The notes under the pieces were generated by a model. That model saw only the letters and a program-made list of their open reading frames with translations. It made no database searches and had not been told where the DNA came from. Positions 17,580 to 25,846 of a stretch of DNA of 43,357 nt are shown in pieces. Numbering within the stretch: position 1 is the stretch's first letter; every line of letters starts with the position of its first letter. The stretch is taken from positions 1-43,357 of the forward strand of contig DASREM010000050.1 in NCBI GenBank assembly GCA_035652095.1, written 5' to 3'. The position numbers were made by a program, and so were the translations under genes. Source of the DNA: DASREM01 sp035652095 (lineage in GTDB: Bacteria; Acidobacteriota; Terriglobia; Terriglobales; Acidobacteriaceae).

Positions 17580-19466
17580 ATGCGCCGTAGAACCAAAATC
17601 GTCCTTGCTGTCACCTTGATGGTGGCGGCCCTTGTGCTGGGCTCCTCGTACCTGTACATCTCTCAACTTCTCCGTCAACGCATCGCCACCGCGCAGGACA
17701 CGGCAGCTCAACTTACTTCGACACTGGCCTATCTGGCCACCAATGCCGCCCCCGATCTGACCAGCACTCGCGTGGACACCAGCAAGCCGGAATCGGTCCG
17801 TCGTGCCCTCACCTACTATCTGGGCACGGATCGCGACCTCAACACCATGCTGGATTCGGTGGTGGCAAATTGGCCGGTCATCTACGACGCTGCCATCGTG
17901 GACGCCGAAGGCAAAGCGATTCTGCACACCAATCCCGACCTCATCGGCAAGCCGGTTCCCGCACGCCCCGAATTTCAGCGTGTCGTGGATGCCAAGTTCA
18001 GGCGCCAGCTGCGGCTGATCTATAAAGCGCCCACCGTCTATGACGTCAGCATGCCGCTGCAATTGAATGGCGCGCCATTCGGCACCATCCGCGTTGGCGT
18101 GTCTACGGTGTTTCTGAAGAATGAACTCACGCCGTGGTTGCGGCACGCTTCGATCTTCTCCGGCTTGGCAGTGCTCCTCTCGTTGGTGCTCGCGGCAGGA
18201 CTGGCACACATCGCCTTTGGACCTCTGGAACAACTCAGCCGAAGCCTCGACAGCGTTACTGCCGGGGAAACTGAACCCATCCCCGATGAAGATCCCGCCA
18301 GCGACGAATACGGCCTCGTGACCTTGAAAATCGCTCACCTCGGCCGCCAGATGCGCGACGCGAAGGAGATTTTCTCGGCTTTGAAAGACAACGTGGATCA
18401 GATCATGGCCAACCTGCAGGACGGCCTGATGCTGTTCACTGGAGACTCGCGTGTAGTACTGGTCAGCGCCTCTGTGGAGCGCTTCCTGAGCCGTCCCCGC
18501 CGCACCCTGCTGGGCAAAACCGTGAAGGAAATCTTCTCCGCCGACACTCAGCTGGGCAGCGTGATCCTTGAGGCCTTCCGTTCGCGACATGCCGTGGTGC
18601 AACGAGAGATCGAATCCCCCACCGGCAGGCGCGTGCAGCTTTCCCTGGACTTCATTCAGCAAGGTCGAGATCAGATTGGCGCCCTCATGACCCTTCGGGA
18701 CGCGGAGTCAGTCCGCAAGATTGAAGACGAGATCGAAACCTCGCGCCGGCTTTCCGCCAGCGGGCGGCTCACACGGGGCGTTGCTCACGAGGTGAAAAAT
18801 CCGATCAACGCGATCGTGCTGCACCTTCAGCTGCTGCAAACCAAGTTGCAGCAGATCGATCCCGACACCCGCAGGCACATGGATATCATTGACAATGAAA
18901 TTCATCGCCTTGATCGCGTGGTGCAAATCCTGGTGGACTTCACCCGGCCGCGCGACCTGCATCTTGAGCAAGTGGACCTGCGTCGCCTGGTCGAAGATGT
19001 AGTGATGCTGGCGACTCCCGACGCGGCGCAACACGGCGTCGAGATCCACAGCCAGATTCCGGAGACAGATCTGCCTGTCCGCGTAGATACCGACTTCATG
19101 AAGCAGGCCATCCTCAACGTCGTGCTGAACGGCGTCCAGGCTATGCCCGAGGGTGGGAAGCTCATGATCTCGACCCGGCGCGAGCAAGAGACGGTAGTGA
19201 CTGAGATTAAAGACGAAGGCGCCGGAATCCCGCACGAAATTCAGGAAAAGATTTTTGAGCTTTACTTCACCACCAAGAAAGGTGGCAGCGGAATCGGCCT
19301 TGCCCAAACCTTCCAGGTGCTGCAGTGGCACTATGGCACGATTGATTTCGAATCGGTGCAGGGTCAGGGCACCACCTTCCAGTTGCGCTTGCCATTGGCG
19401 GAGTTGCGCAATGAAAACCCGGCAACTGCTCAGGAACAAATCATTTCCGAACCCTTGAATTCCTGA
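17580..19466 (+). CDS. membrane sensor histidine kinase (HAMP-PAS-HisKA-HATPase), partner of the NtrC-type regulator
   Basis: The 628-residue kinase has a first membrane segment at about residues 7-25 and a periplasmic sensor region of about 155 residues. A second membrane segment (IFSGLAVLLSLVLAAGLAHIAF, about 186-208) is followed by HAMP and a PAS domain (NLQDGLMLFTGDSRVVLVSAS). The phospho-acceptor His403 lies in GVAHEVKNPINAI. ATP-binding boxes follow: N box NVVLNGVQAM, G1 DEGAGIP and G2 GGSGIGLA. The arrangement is that of NtrB/ZraS/AtoS-type kinases paired with NtrC regulators, so it should phosphorylate Asp54 of the preceding gene's product. The stimulus is unknown. The ATG lacks a strong ribosome-binding site. 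Confidence 0.94.
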   Translation: MRRRTKIVLAVTLMVAALVLGSSYLYISQLLRQRIATAQDTAAQLTSTLAYLATNAAPDLTSTRVDTSKPESVRRALTYYLGTDRDLNTMLDSVVANWPVIYDAAIVDAEGKAILHTNPDLIGKPVPARPEFQRVVDAKFRRQLRLIYKAPTVYDVSMPLQLNGAPFGTIRVGVSTVFLKNELTPWLRHASIFSGLAVLLSLVLAAGLAHIAFGPLEQLSRSLDSVTAGETEPIPDEDPASDEYGLVTLKIAHLGRQMRDAKEIFSALKDNVDQIMANLQDGLMLFTGDSRVVLVSASVERFLSRPRRTLLGKTVKEIFSADTQLGSVILEAFRSRHAVVQREIESPTGRRVQLSLDFIQQGRDQIGALMTLRDAESVRKIEDEIETSRRLSASGRLTRGVAHEVKNPINAIVLHLQLLQTKLQQIDPDTRRHMDIIDNEIHRLDRVVQILVDFTRPRDLHLEQVDLRRLVEDVVMLATPDAAQHGVEIHSQIPETDLPVRVDTDFMKQAILNVVLNGVQAMPEGGKLMISTRREQETVVTEIKDEGAGIPHEIQEKIFELYFTTKKGGSGIGLAQTFQVLQWHYGTIDFESVQGQGTTFQLRLPLAELRNENPATAQEQIISEPLNS

Positions 19467-19563
19467 TTTCAGAACATTGAGAGGGACCGCGTGCTTTGCA
19501 GGGCGCGCGGGGCTAAAATTAGCTTAGCCGATCGCACCGCACGGTCGGCCATGAATCACCCCC

Positions 19564-20205
19564 ATGACTCTGGCCCGGAACCTCGGAATCTTGGCGCTCG
19601 CGCTATGCTTGCCGGGCATAGCTGCGCAGTCAACGGACCCAAGCACTCCGCCGCAGGATCAACCGGCTGCGCAACCCGAGAGCCCGCAAACGAAACCCCA
19701 AGCTGAACCAGCAGTTCCACCGGCGCCCGACAGCCAGCAGACGCCGCAGCTTCCGCCTGAGTCGAATCCGCAGGAAGCAGCGCCAGCCCAGCCGCAGGTC
19801 ACTCAGCCTTCCACCCCGCCCACTGCGTCGGAGGAGCCTGCGAAGAAGAAAAAGCGCCGCAAGAAGAAAGTGAAGACCACGCCTGCGATCCCAACGGACG
19901 GACCCACCAAAACCGTGGTTCGTAACGGGAGTACCGCTGAGCCCCAGGTGAAATTCACTCCGGGAACCTCAAGCGGTCAGGAAAACCGCCAGCGCGGCAA
20001 GGTGAACTACTTGCTGACCAGCACTGATGACAATTTGAAGAAGATTTCCACCCGGCAACTGAACCCGGCGCAACAGGACGCGGTGACCCAGATTCGCGCT
20101 TACATGGAACAAGCCAAGGAAGCCCTGGATGCAGGCGATCTTCAGCGGGGAGAAAATCTGGCCGCGAAGGCCCGCTTGCTCTCGGATGATCTCTTAAAGC
20201 AGTGA
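19564..20205 (+). CDS. secreted Pro/Lys-rich protein of unknown function
   Basis: I do not recognise a named family. The 213-residue protein has a signal peptide (ARNLGILALALCLPGIAAQ). A Pro/Gln/Ala-rich low-complexity stretch (about residues 23-95) and a basic cluster (KKKKRRKKKVK, about 97-107) follow. A helical C-terminal part (about 150-213: NPAQQDAVTQIRAYMEQAKEAL, then AAKARLLSDDLLK) resembles a TPR-like or DUF4398-like helix pair. The extended proline-rich stretch could span the periplasm or wall, with the basic patch binding an anionic polymer (inference). TAAAAT at 19515-19520 may be a -10. It follows the kinase gene by 97 bases and ends 5 bases from a convergent TPR gene. Confidence 0.75.
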   Translation: MTLARNLGILALALCLPGIAAQSTDPSTPPQDQPAAQPESPQTKPQAEPAVPPAPDSQQTPQLPPESNPQEAAPAQPQVTQPSTPPTASEEPAKKKKRRKKKVKTTPAIPTDGPTKTVVRNGSTAEPQVKFTPGTSSGQENRQRGKVNYLLTSTDDNLKKISTRQLNPAQQDAVTQIRAYMEQAKEALDAGDLQRGENLAAKARLLSDDLLKQ

Positions 20206-20210
20206 ACTGA

Positions 20211-21335
20211 CTACTTGGCCTTCGTCTTCGCCGCACTCACTTTCGCCAACAAGTCCTGCGCAGGCTGCTGTACCGGGCCCGTGATCTTGACCGCTTCCAT
20301 CAATACTTCCTTCGCTTCGGCCATCTTGTTCAGTTTGCCGTAGGCGTAACCCAGCCGGTAAAGCGCGATCGCGTATTGCTGCTCATCCTCGCCTTTCAAC
20401 AACGATGACGCTGTTTTCAGCTCCGGAACCGAAGCGGCGGTCTTGTCTTGCTTCATGTACACGTAGCCGAGTGTGGAATGCGCAACTCCAGCCGAGAGCT
20501 TGCGCGAGCGGTCCGCGTCGGGGGCATCGGCCTTTGAAATCTCGATTGCCTTCTGCGAATACGATGCCGCTTTCGCCAGGCTGCCGGGCTTGCTGTCTTC
20601 GGCATACGAGTTTGCCAGCAGCAGCAAGGTGGGCACGCTGTTCGGATTGGCCGTCAACGTCTTTTCCCCGAACGCCAGCAGGCGCGCCTGGTCCTTGGAA
20701 TCCGAGAGCGACATCATCGCGTACGAGGTGATCTGTTCCTCGAACCTGGACTTCGGAAACGCCGGCGTGTAGCGCTCGATGTATGCCATGCGCGCTTTCG
20801 CGTCGTTCTCCGAGGCGATCACGTTGTAAGCGGCGGCCTCCATAAACTCGTACGAACTCTTGGCGCTATTTTTCTCGTCATCCACCCGCGCCGCGAAGTC
20901 GGCATCGTTCATGTCGGCAGGCTTGCCCTGCTTTGCGATGGAGTTGTAAATTTCGCCACCGGTCACGCTGTACTGAAATGTCTTCGCGTTGTCTTTCATC
21001 TGCTGCGCGATGTTGGCCTGCGAAACCAGGATGTCAAGGTTCCGGGGAGAACTGGCCAGCGCCTTGTCTCCATACTCCAGCGCCTTGGCCAGTTCGTTCG
21101 AGGTCTGATATTGCTGCGAGATCTGCCAGTTGCCATAAGCTACCGCGGCAGGATTGGCGGAAAACTTGGTTACAAAATCCTGGTACATGGAGAGTTTTTT
21201 CTGCGTATCCTGCTCCTTCGATATTTCTCCCAGCGCCTGGTCCTCCGGCGTTCCGGCAGGAATGACGATGCGATCGATCTGCGCCGGCAGCAGGCTTGCG
21301 CACAATATGACACCCAGCAGGAGTCCACGTTTCAT
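20211..21335 (-). CDS. exported TPR-repeat protein
   Basis: The start ending at 21335 is set by GGAGGT 5 bases upstream and gives a signal peptide (MKRGLLLGVILCASLLPAQ); the longer in-frame start at 21389 has neither. The remaining about 355 residues are helical TPR-type repeats, for example AYGNWQISQQYQTSNELAKALEYGDKAL, ANSYAEDSKPGSLAKAASYSQKAIEI and IALYRLGYAYGKLNKMAEAKEVLMEA. It probably acts as a periplasmic scaffold for protein contacts; the partner is unknown. It faces the Pro/Lys-rich protein gene tail to tail with 5 bases between stops. No terminator is visible between them. Confidence 0.87.
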   Translation of the reverse strand: MKRGLLLGVILCASLLPAQIDRIVIPAGTPEDQALGEISKEQDTQKKLSMYQDFVTKFSANPAAVAYGNWQISQQYQTSNELAKALEYGDKALASSPRNLDILVSQANIAQQMKDNAKTFQYSVTGGEIYNSIAKQGKPADMNDADFAARVDDEKNSAKSSYEFMEAAAYNVIASENDAKARMAYIERYTPAFPKSRFEEQITSYAMMSLSDSKDQARLLAFGEKTLTANPNSVPTLLLLANSYAEDSKPGSLAKAASYSQKAIEISKADAPDADRSRKLSAGVAHSTLGYVYMKQDKTAASVPELKTASSLLKGEDEQQYAIALYRLGYAYGKLNKMAEAKEVLMEAVKITGPVQQPAQDLLAKVSAAKTKAK

Positions 21336-21340
21336 ACCAC

Positions 21341-21346
21341 ACCTCC
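21341..21346 (-). promoter_or_regulatory. ribosome-binding site fixing the TPR protein start
   Basis: GGAGGT (within GGGGAGGT) on the minus strand, 5 bases before the ATG ending at 21335. Confidence 0.85.
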
Positions 21347-21522
21347 CCGTATGGCGCGAATCGTATCGCCGAACCTGCAGGTTGCGCAAGGCTCAAGATC
21401 ACAACTGAGAAGTGTTTTCCCCTCGTACAACTCTGTGACCTGGGCTGAGGGCTCGCCTCCGCGCCCTGTGCGGCGCTCTCTTTGAGTTCAGGTTTTCTAT
21501 CGGCCTTCCACGAAAACCACTG

Positions 21523-21531
21523 TGCTATTCT
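21523..21531 (+). promoter_or_regulatory. extended -10 element immediately upstream of the glycosyltransferase gene
   Basis: TGCTATTCT resembles an extended -10 and ends 7 bases before the ATG at 21539, so transcription may start at or near the start codon (leaderless mRNA). The -35 region is not recognisable. Confidence 0.35.
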
Positions 21532-21538
21532 CGCCTGA

Positions 21539-22834
21539 ATGCAGCAAGGCGCTCCGAATCTGCATATCGCAGCCGAACCTGTCGCCTCTTCCTTCCGTCA
21601 ATCGATCTGGTTTATCGTTCTGGTCGCCCTTTTGCTGCGGCTGGCAGTAATCACCATTGGCCACACTTATAAGATCACGCCTCGGCGCGATCACTTTCAG
21701 TTCGGTTGGGAGATGGGACGCATCGCGCGCTCGCTCGCCACTGGCCAGGGCTTCAGTTCCCCAACCGATCTGCCCAGCGGCCCCAGTGCCTGGGCGCCCC
21801 CCCTCTATCCCTTCGTTCTGGCCGGGATTTTCAAGCTATTCGGAATTTACAGCAACACCTCCGCGTGGATGATCCTCGCGTTTAACAGCCTCTTCGCCGC
21901 GCTCACCTGCCTGCCTTTGTACGAAATTGCCGAGCGCATGTACGGCCCGGGAGTGGCGCGCGCCTCCGCCTGGACCTGGGCGTTGTTCCCCTACGCGATC
22001 TACTGGCCGGTGCGGGTGGTGTGGGAAACCAGCCTGAGCGCGTTTCTTCTTTGCCTGGCCTTGGCGTGGACCCTGCGCATGACAGGCCGCCATGGCTCGC
22101 GCCAAAACTGGATTCTGTTCGGCGTGCTGTGGGGCGTAATCGCGCTCACCAACACTGCCTTGCTAAGCATGGCGCCCTTCTGCTGTCTCTGGCTGCTCTG
22201 GAGATCGCCGCGGCGCTCGCGCGGACTGGCCGGAGTCATCTTATCCGGAATTGTTGCCCTCGCCGTAATTTCGCCCTGGCTGGTCCGCAACTATCGAGTC
22301 TTCGGAAGTTTCGTCTTCATTCGCGACAACCTGCCGCTTGAGATGCACATGGCCAACAACGAGCGCTTCACCGGCCTGTGGACCCGTGACGAGCATCCCG
22401 GCAATGATCCCGGCGCCATGCGGGAGTTTCAGCAGCTTGGGGAATTTGAGTTCATGCAGCAGAAGCAGCGTGAGTTTCGCGCCTTTGTCCGCGAGCACCC
22501 GCAACAGTTCATTCGGTTTTCGCTTGAGCGCGCTGCGTATTTCTGGATCGGCACTCCGCAGGCCGCCATCGTAAACGGGTACGACTTCATCGTCTTCCGG
22601 CACACGACTTTCTTCCTGGCCACTGCGTTTGCCTTCGCCGGACTGGCGCTGACTTTCTGCAATCGGGTTCAGGGCGGGTTCTTGCTGGCGTGTTTCCTGC
22701 TGATCTACCCGGTTCCCTATTACCTGGTGAATCCGTTCCCGCGTTACAAGCACCCCATCGAGCCGGAAATGCTATTGCTGATCGTCTACCTGTTGTATGA
22801 GTCGCGCAAAATCCAAATCCCCTTGCCGCGGTAA
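21539..22834 (+). CDS. membrane glycosyltransferase of the GT39/ArnT-PMT fold
   Basis: The 431-residue polytopic protein has about ten hydrophobic segments. It shows the pattern of dolichyl-phosphate-mannose-type (GT39-like, GT-C fold) transferases: an N-terminal membrane helix, then a first external loop with acidic residues (YKITPRRDHFQFGWEMGRIARSLATGQGF). APPLYPFVLAGIFKLFG follows, and later NPFPRYKHPIEPEMLLLIVYLL near the end, similar to the RY-x-H-P motif of this fold. It would move a sugar from a polyprenyl-phosphate donor to a lipid or protein on the outer face of the inner membrane. Donor and acceptor are unknown. No Shine-Dalgarno sequence precedes the ATG. The MFS gene follows after 35 bases. 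Confidence 0.85.
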   Translation: MQQGAPNLHIAAEPVASSFRQSIWFIVLVALLLRLAVITIGHTYKITPRRDHFQFGWEMGRIARSLATGQGFSSPTDLPSGPSAWAPPLYPFVLAGIFKLFGIYSNTSAWMILAFNSLFAALTCLPLYEIAERMYGPGVARASAWTWALFPYAIYWPVRVVWETSLSAFLLCLALAWTLRMTGRHGSRQNWILFGVLWGVIALTNTALLSMAPFCCLWLLWRSPRRSRGLAGVILSGIVALAVISPWLVRNYRVFGSFVFIRDNLPLEMHMANNERFTGLWTRDEHPGNDPGAMREFQQLGEFEFMQQKQREFRAFVREHPQQFIRFSLERAAYFWIGTPQAAIVNGYDFIVFRHTTFFLATAFAFAGLALTFCNRVQGGFLLACFLLIYPVPYYLVNPFPRYKHPIEPEMLLLIVYLLYESRKIQIPLPR

Positions 22835-22869
22835 GTTGGCGTCCGGCTCACCATCATTTAAATTGGAGT

Positions 22870-24120
22870 ATGCGTGCCATTCTGCAGAAGCGGCCCCTGC
22901 GGTTCGTCTTTGCCGCGAACGTAATCTCGATGCTGGGCAGCGGTATGAATTCGGCTGCCGTCGCTTGGTACATTCTGCAGGCCACTCACTCCGAGATGGC
23001 GCTCGGCACTTTTGCCGTCCTGCAAACCATCCCTGCAATGCTGATGCTGCCCTTTACCGGCGTCATCATCGACCGCGAAGACCGTCGCCGCCTGGTCATG
23101 TTGCTCGACGCAGCCCGCGGCATCATCATTCTCGCCGTCTCCGTGCTGGCGTTCATGGGTAAAGCCAAAGTTTGGGAACTCTACATCATGAACATGCTGG
23201 TGGCGGCGGGTTTCTGGATGTTCTGGCCCACCATCACTGCGCTCATCCAGGAACTGACCCCGGGCGACGAGTTCGTTCATGCCAACACGTTCCTGTTGGC
23301 TGGCATTCAAGGCGGATGGCTGATCGCGGGTTCGATTGTCGGATTCGTGTACGACCACATCGGTCTTGGCGGCGTCTTGCTGATCGACTTCTCGACCTAC
23401 CTGGTGTCGTTCCTGTGCTACTTCGCGGTAAGAAAGGGACGGCACGTCGTCCCGCGTCCGGCAGAATTGCGCCAGGATATCGTCGCTGCGGAGAGTGCAC
23501 TCGCCCGCTTCGGCCGCGAGATGCGCGAGGGCTTCGGATTCCTTCGCCACAACCGCCGCGTGGTTTTTCTCGGAATCAGTTGGGCCCTGTTCCTGGGCGC
23601 CATGATGACGGGGATTGTCGTGACTGCGCCGCTCAGCGATCGCGTGTTTCACGAGGGTGCGAAAGGTTATGGTTGGTTGAATGCCGGCTGGGGTATGGGC
23701 GCGTTCCTGAGCGCTCTTTACGCGCCGCAATTCATCGCCCGCATTGGCGCGCGACGCACGATCGCCATCTCCATGGGTTTTCTCGCGATCTGCATGACCG
23801 CTGCTCCGCTCGCGCCGGTTTTTGCTTTGGCCGTCCTTGCCTACGGGATCATGGGTTCGGCTCGCGGCCTGAGCAGCGTCGCCATGAATACCAGCCTCAT
23901 GGAGCAAGTCCCGCAACACCTGATGGGACGGGTCCAGAACACGTTCTATTTCGCCGGCACCGGTTTGCAGATCGCCCTCGCCTTGCTGGTCGGAGCCATC
24001 TCAGAAATGAACCTGGTCGCCGGCTTCGCGATCATCGGACTGGTGTACGCGGCGGCCTTTATCAGCGCGAACTGGCCCGACCGATCGCCGGCCGTCGAGC
24101 GCGCCAGTACTGCTAATTAG
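22870..24120 (+). CDS. MFS transporter, EntS-like exporter type
   Basis: The 416-residue protein has twelve predicted membrane segments and the loop 2-3 signature GVIIDREDRRRLVML, typical of the MFS_3/EntS-like branch. These export siderophores, drugs or other small molecules by proton antiport; the substrate is not predictable. The N-terminus (RPLRFVFAANVISMLGSGMNSAAVAWYIL) matches the branch well, supporting the ATG at 22870. A GGAG only one base from the ATG is too close to be a normal ribosome-binding site. It is the second gene after the glycosyltransferase. Its stop is 4 bases from that of the convergent sialidase-like gene. Confidence 0.9.
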   Translation: MRAILQKRPLRFVFAANVISMLGSGMNSAAVAWYILQATHSEMALGTFAVLQTIPAMLMLPFTGVIIDREDRRRLVMLLDAARGIIILAVSVLAFMGKAKVWELYIMNMLVAAGFWMFWPTITALIQELTPGDEFVHANTFLLAGIQGGWLIAGSIVGFVYDHIGLGGVLLIDFSTYLVSFLCYFAVRKGRHVVPRPAELRQDIVAAESALARFGREMREGFGFLRHNRRVVFLGISWALFLGAMMTGIVVTAPLSDRVFHEGAKGYGWLNAGWGMGAFLSALYAPQFIARIGARRTIAISMGFLAICMTAAPLAPVFALAVLAYGIMGSARGLSSVAMNTSLMEQVPQHLMGRVQNTFYFAGTGLQIALALLVGAISEMNLVAGFAIIGLVYAAAFISANWPDRSPAVERASTAN

Positions 24121-24124
24121 TCAA

Positions 24125-25609
24125 TCATCTCAGCTTCCTTGAAGCCGGGATCGGCCTGGTGTGTTCGTCGTCGTAATACGCTTTACGGGGGTAATCCGAC
24201 TTCGCACCAGGCACTGGCCTCTCCGCCTGGGAACTGAACCGGGGCGAACCGTCCGCAGCGAGCAGGGGGTTCTTGGTCGTGTACATCGCCTCATTGAGCG
24301 TGCTTCCATTCGGTACTTTGGCAACTGCGAAAACTCCGAACGGATTCCCGTTAGTGTAGGAAACGCTGATGTAGTCGGCGACCATCGCCCCATTATCGGA
24401 CGCCGGCAGCCAGCTTAACTGCATCGGCCCTGCAATTTGAGATCCACCCGTCCAGTTTTGCCCTCCATCGGACGAGGTCGAAAATCCGACATCGAGCTGG
24501 CACGAGCTGCCACACTTTGAAACCGGGTAGTAGTAATACAGCACGGTCAGATGCGCGCTGCCGCCTGCCGTGGCAGGGTCCACCCCGATCCCGGGAATGA
24601 AGTGGTCCACGGTGCTGCTAGTCGGATCAATCGGAATACGGCTCGGCGTTGTCCACGTCTTGCCATCTGTCGAGGTGCTCATGACGATATCGTTCGAACT
24701 GCACCCGGTGCGGAAGCGGCAATCCGACCAAACCACATACACCTTGCCCGAGGCGTCAATTTCCGCCGAAGGAAGGTTTGGATTCCGCAGCCCTCCCGCC
24801 ACCAGATGTTCGTCGATGCTGGAGATGGTGACACTTCGGCCCCAGGTCTGGCCGCCATCGCTCGAACTGAAAGCTTGAATGGCAAAGCCTTCGAAGGGAA
24901 CGATCACGGTTCCATTGGGCTGCACCAGCGGCTGTCCGCCGAGTCCAAAGGCATGGTCTGCGGACGGCTTGCCCGGACCCCAAGTCAGTCCGCCGTCGCT
25001 CGATGTGCTCATCAGGACATCGCCCGATCCGAAGGCCTGGTCCCATTCGGTGTAGCAGTTTCCGTAAAATGGACTTGTCGGTGTGTTATCGCACACGGTC
25101 CAGTTCTTGTCGTCCAGATGGGTCTTGTCGACGAGGATGGGATTTCCCCAATGCAGGCCGTCAGTTGAGCGGCTCACCGCCACGTCGCCGATTTTGCCTG
25201 AACCGCCACTCAGACCGACCAGGGGCAGGGTCGAGATCATCCAGACTCCGTGCTTCGCGTCGAAAGCCACCGACGGATCTGCCGCCGCTCCGTACGCGCC
25301 GTTTTTATAGTTCACGGTAAGACCGGGCAGATATCCAAAATGCCAGGTCGCGCCGGCGTCGGTTGAAGTCGCGAAGCCCACGTCTGCACTACCCCATCCC
25401 ACAGTTCCGGGTCGCCGCGCCACGTGGAATGCGCTCACAATGGTCGAACCCCACGAAAAGGTGTCGGGCTCAACTTCTGTCTGGTGCACGCTGTCAGTAT
25501 TGGTGAACTTGTCCAGACTAATCTTGACCAACGTGTTCTGCGCCCGCGTGAATGAGCACAGCGCCAGAAAGAGAAACGTGCTGAGAAAGGTGAGCAGCCT
25601 GATCTTCAT
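24125..25609 (-). CDS. secreted sialidase-like BNR propeller protein
   Basis: The 494-residue protein has a signal peptide (RLLTFLSTFLFLALCSFTRAQ). A propeller-like domain carries Asp boxes STDAGATW, SSDGGLTWG, SSDGGQTWG, STDGKTWT and SSDGGQNW. Between boxes are DPSVAFDAKHGVWMIST and YVVWSDCRF-type strands, as in sialidase/exo-alpha-sialidase-like proteins. The catalytic Arg triad of true sialidases cannot be confirmed by eye, so the substrate is unknown. The start is backed by AGGAT upstream and by a strong promoter 38 bases away. It is transcribed alone, convergent with the MFS gene. Confidence 0.85.
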   Translation of the reverse strand: MKIRLLTFLSTFLFLALCSFTRAQNTLVKISLDKFTNTDSVHQTEVEPDTFSWGSTIVSAFHVARRPGTVGWGSADVGFATSTDAGATWHFGYLPGLTVNYKNGAYGAAADPSVAFDAKHGVWMISTLPLVGLSGGSGKIGDVAVSRSTDGLHWGNPILVDKTHLDDKNWTVCDNTPTSPFYGNCYTEWDQAFGSGDVLMSTSSDGGLTWGPGKPSADHAFGLGGQPLVQPNGTVIVPFEGFAIQAFSSSDGGQTWGRSVTISSIDEHLVAGGLRNPNLPSAEIDASGKVYVVWSDCRFRTGCSSNDIVMSTSTDGKTWTTPSRIPIDPTSSTVDHFIPGIGVDPATAGGSAHLTVLYYYYPVSKCGSSCQLDVGFSTSSDGGQNWTGGSQIAGPMQLSWLPASDNGAMVADYISVSYTNGNPFGVFAVAKVPNGSTLNEAMYTTKNPLLAADGSPRFSSQAERPVPGAKSDYPRKAYYDDEHTRPIPASRKLR

Positions 25610-25643
25610 ATGAAATCCTGAACGGTACGCGCATTCAATCGCG

Positions 25644-25660
25644 CTCGACTATATGTCGAG
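25644..25660. promoter_or_regulatory. palindrome overlapping the sialidase-like gene's -10 (operator candidate)
   Basis: CTCGAC (25644-25649) and GTCGAG (25655-25660) form a perfect 6-bp dyad around TATAT, 17 bases in all. It covers the -10 element, where a bound repressor would block transcription. Confidence 0.45.
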
Positions 25661-25676
25661 TTTTCTTGCGGGTCAA
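25648..25676 (-). promoter_or_regulatory. strong sigma70-type promoter of the sialidase-like gene
   Basis: TTGACC (25671-25676) and TATAGT (25648-25653) on the minus strand, each 5 of 6 matches, lie exactly 17 bases apart. The predicted leader is about 32 bases. Confidence 0.65.
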
Positions 25677-25788
25677 TGTGAAGCAATTTGCACTCACGAG
25701 ATGCCGAATGCCTCTCCACAGCTCCGCATCCTGCGGATTGTTGAAAGCCGACACCTCTCGTCCTGCGAAGATCTCGCGTGCGGCACTC

Positions 25789-25817
25789 TGCACTGCCCCG
25801 TGGCAAACTGTTATCCT
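25789..25817 (+). promoter_or_regulatory. candidate promoter of fabI
   Basis: An extended -10 TGTTATCCT ends at 25817, with a weak -35 (TGCACT, 25789-25794) 17 bases before its hexamer. The leader of about 23 bases contains AGGAG. Confidence 0.4.
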
Positions 25818-25846
25818 CTCAGTTTCAACTCACTCAGGAGTACTGA

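Noticed and set aside
17544..18662. 372-codon open frame opposite the histidine kinase
   Set aside because: The kinase has complete motifs on the plus strand; the antisense frame has none.
19478..19500. Possible sigma54 -24/-12 promoter (GGGACC..TTTGCA) before the Pro/Lys-rich gene
   Set aside because: The distance between the GG and GC elements does not fit the required spacing.
22858..23919. 353-codon open frame opposite the MFS gene
   Set aside because: His/Arg/Asp-rich composition without motifs; MFS signature is on the plus strand.
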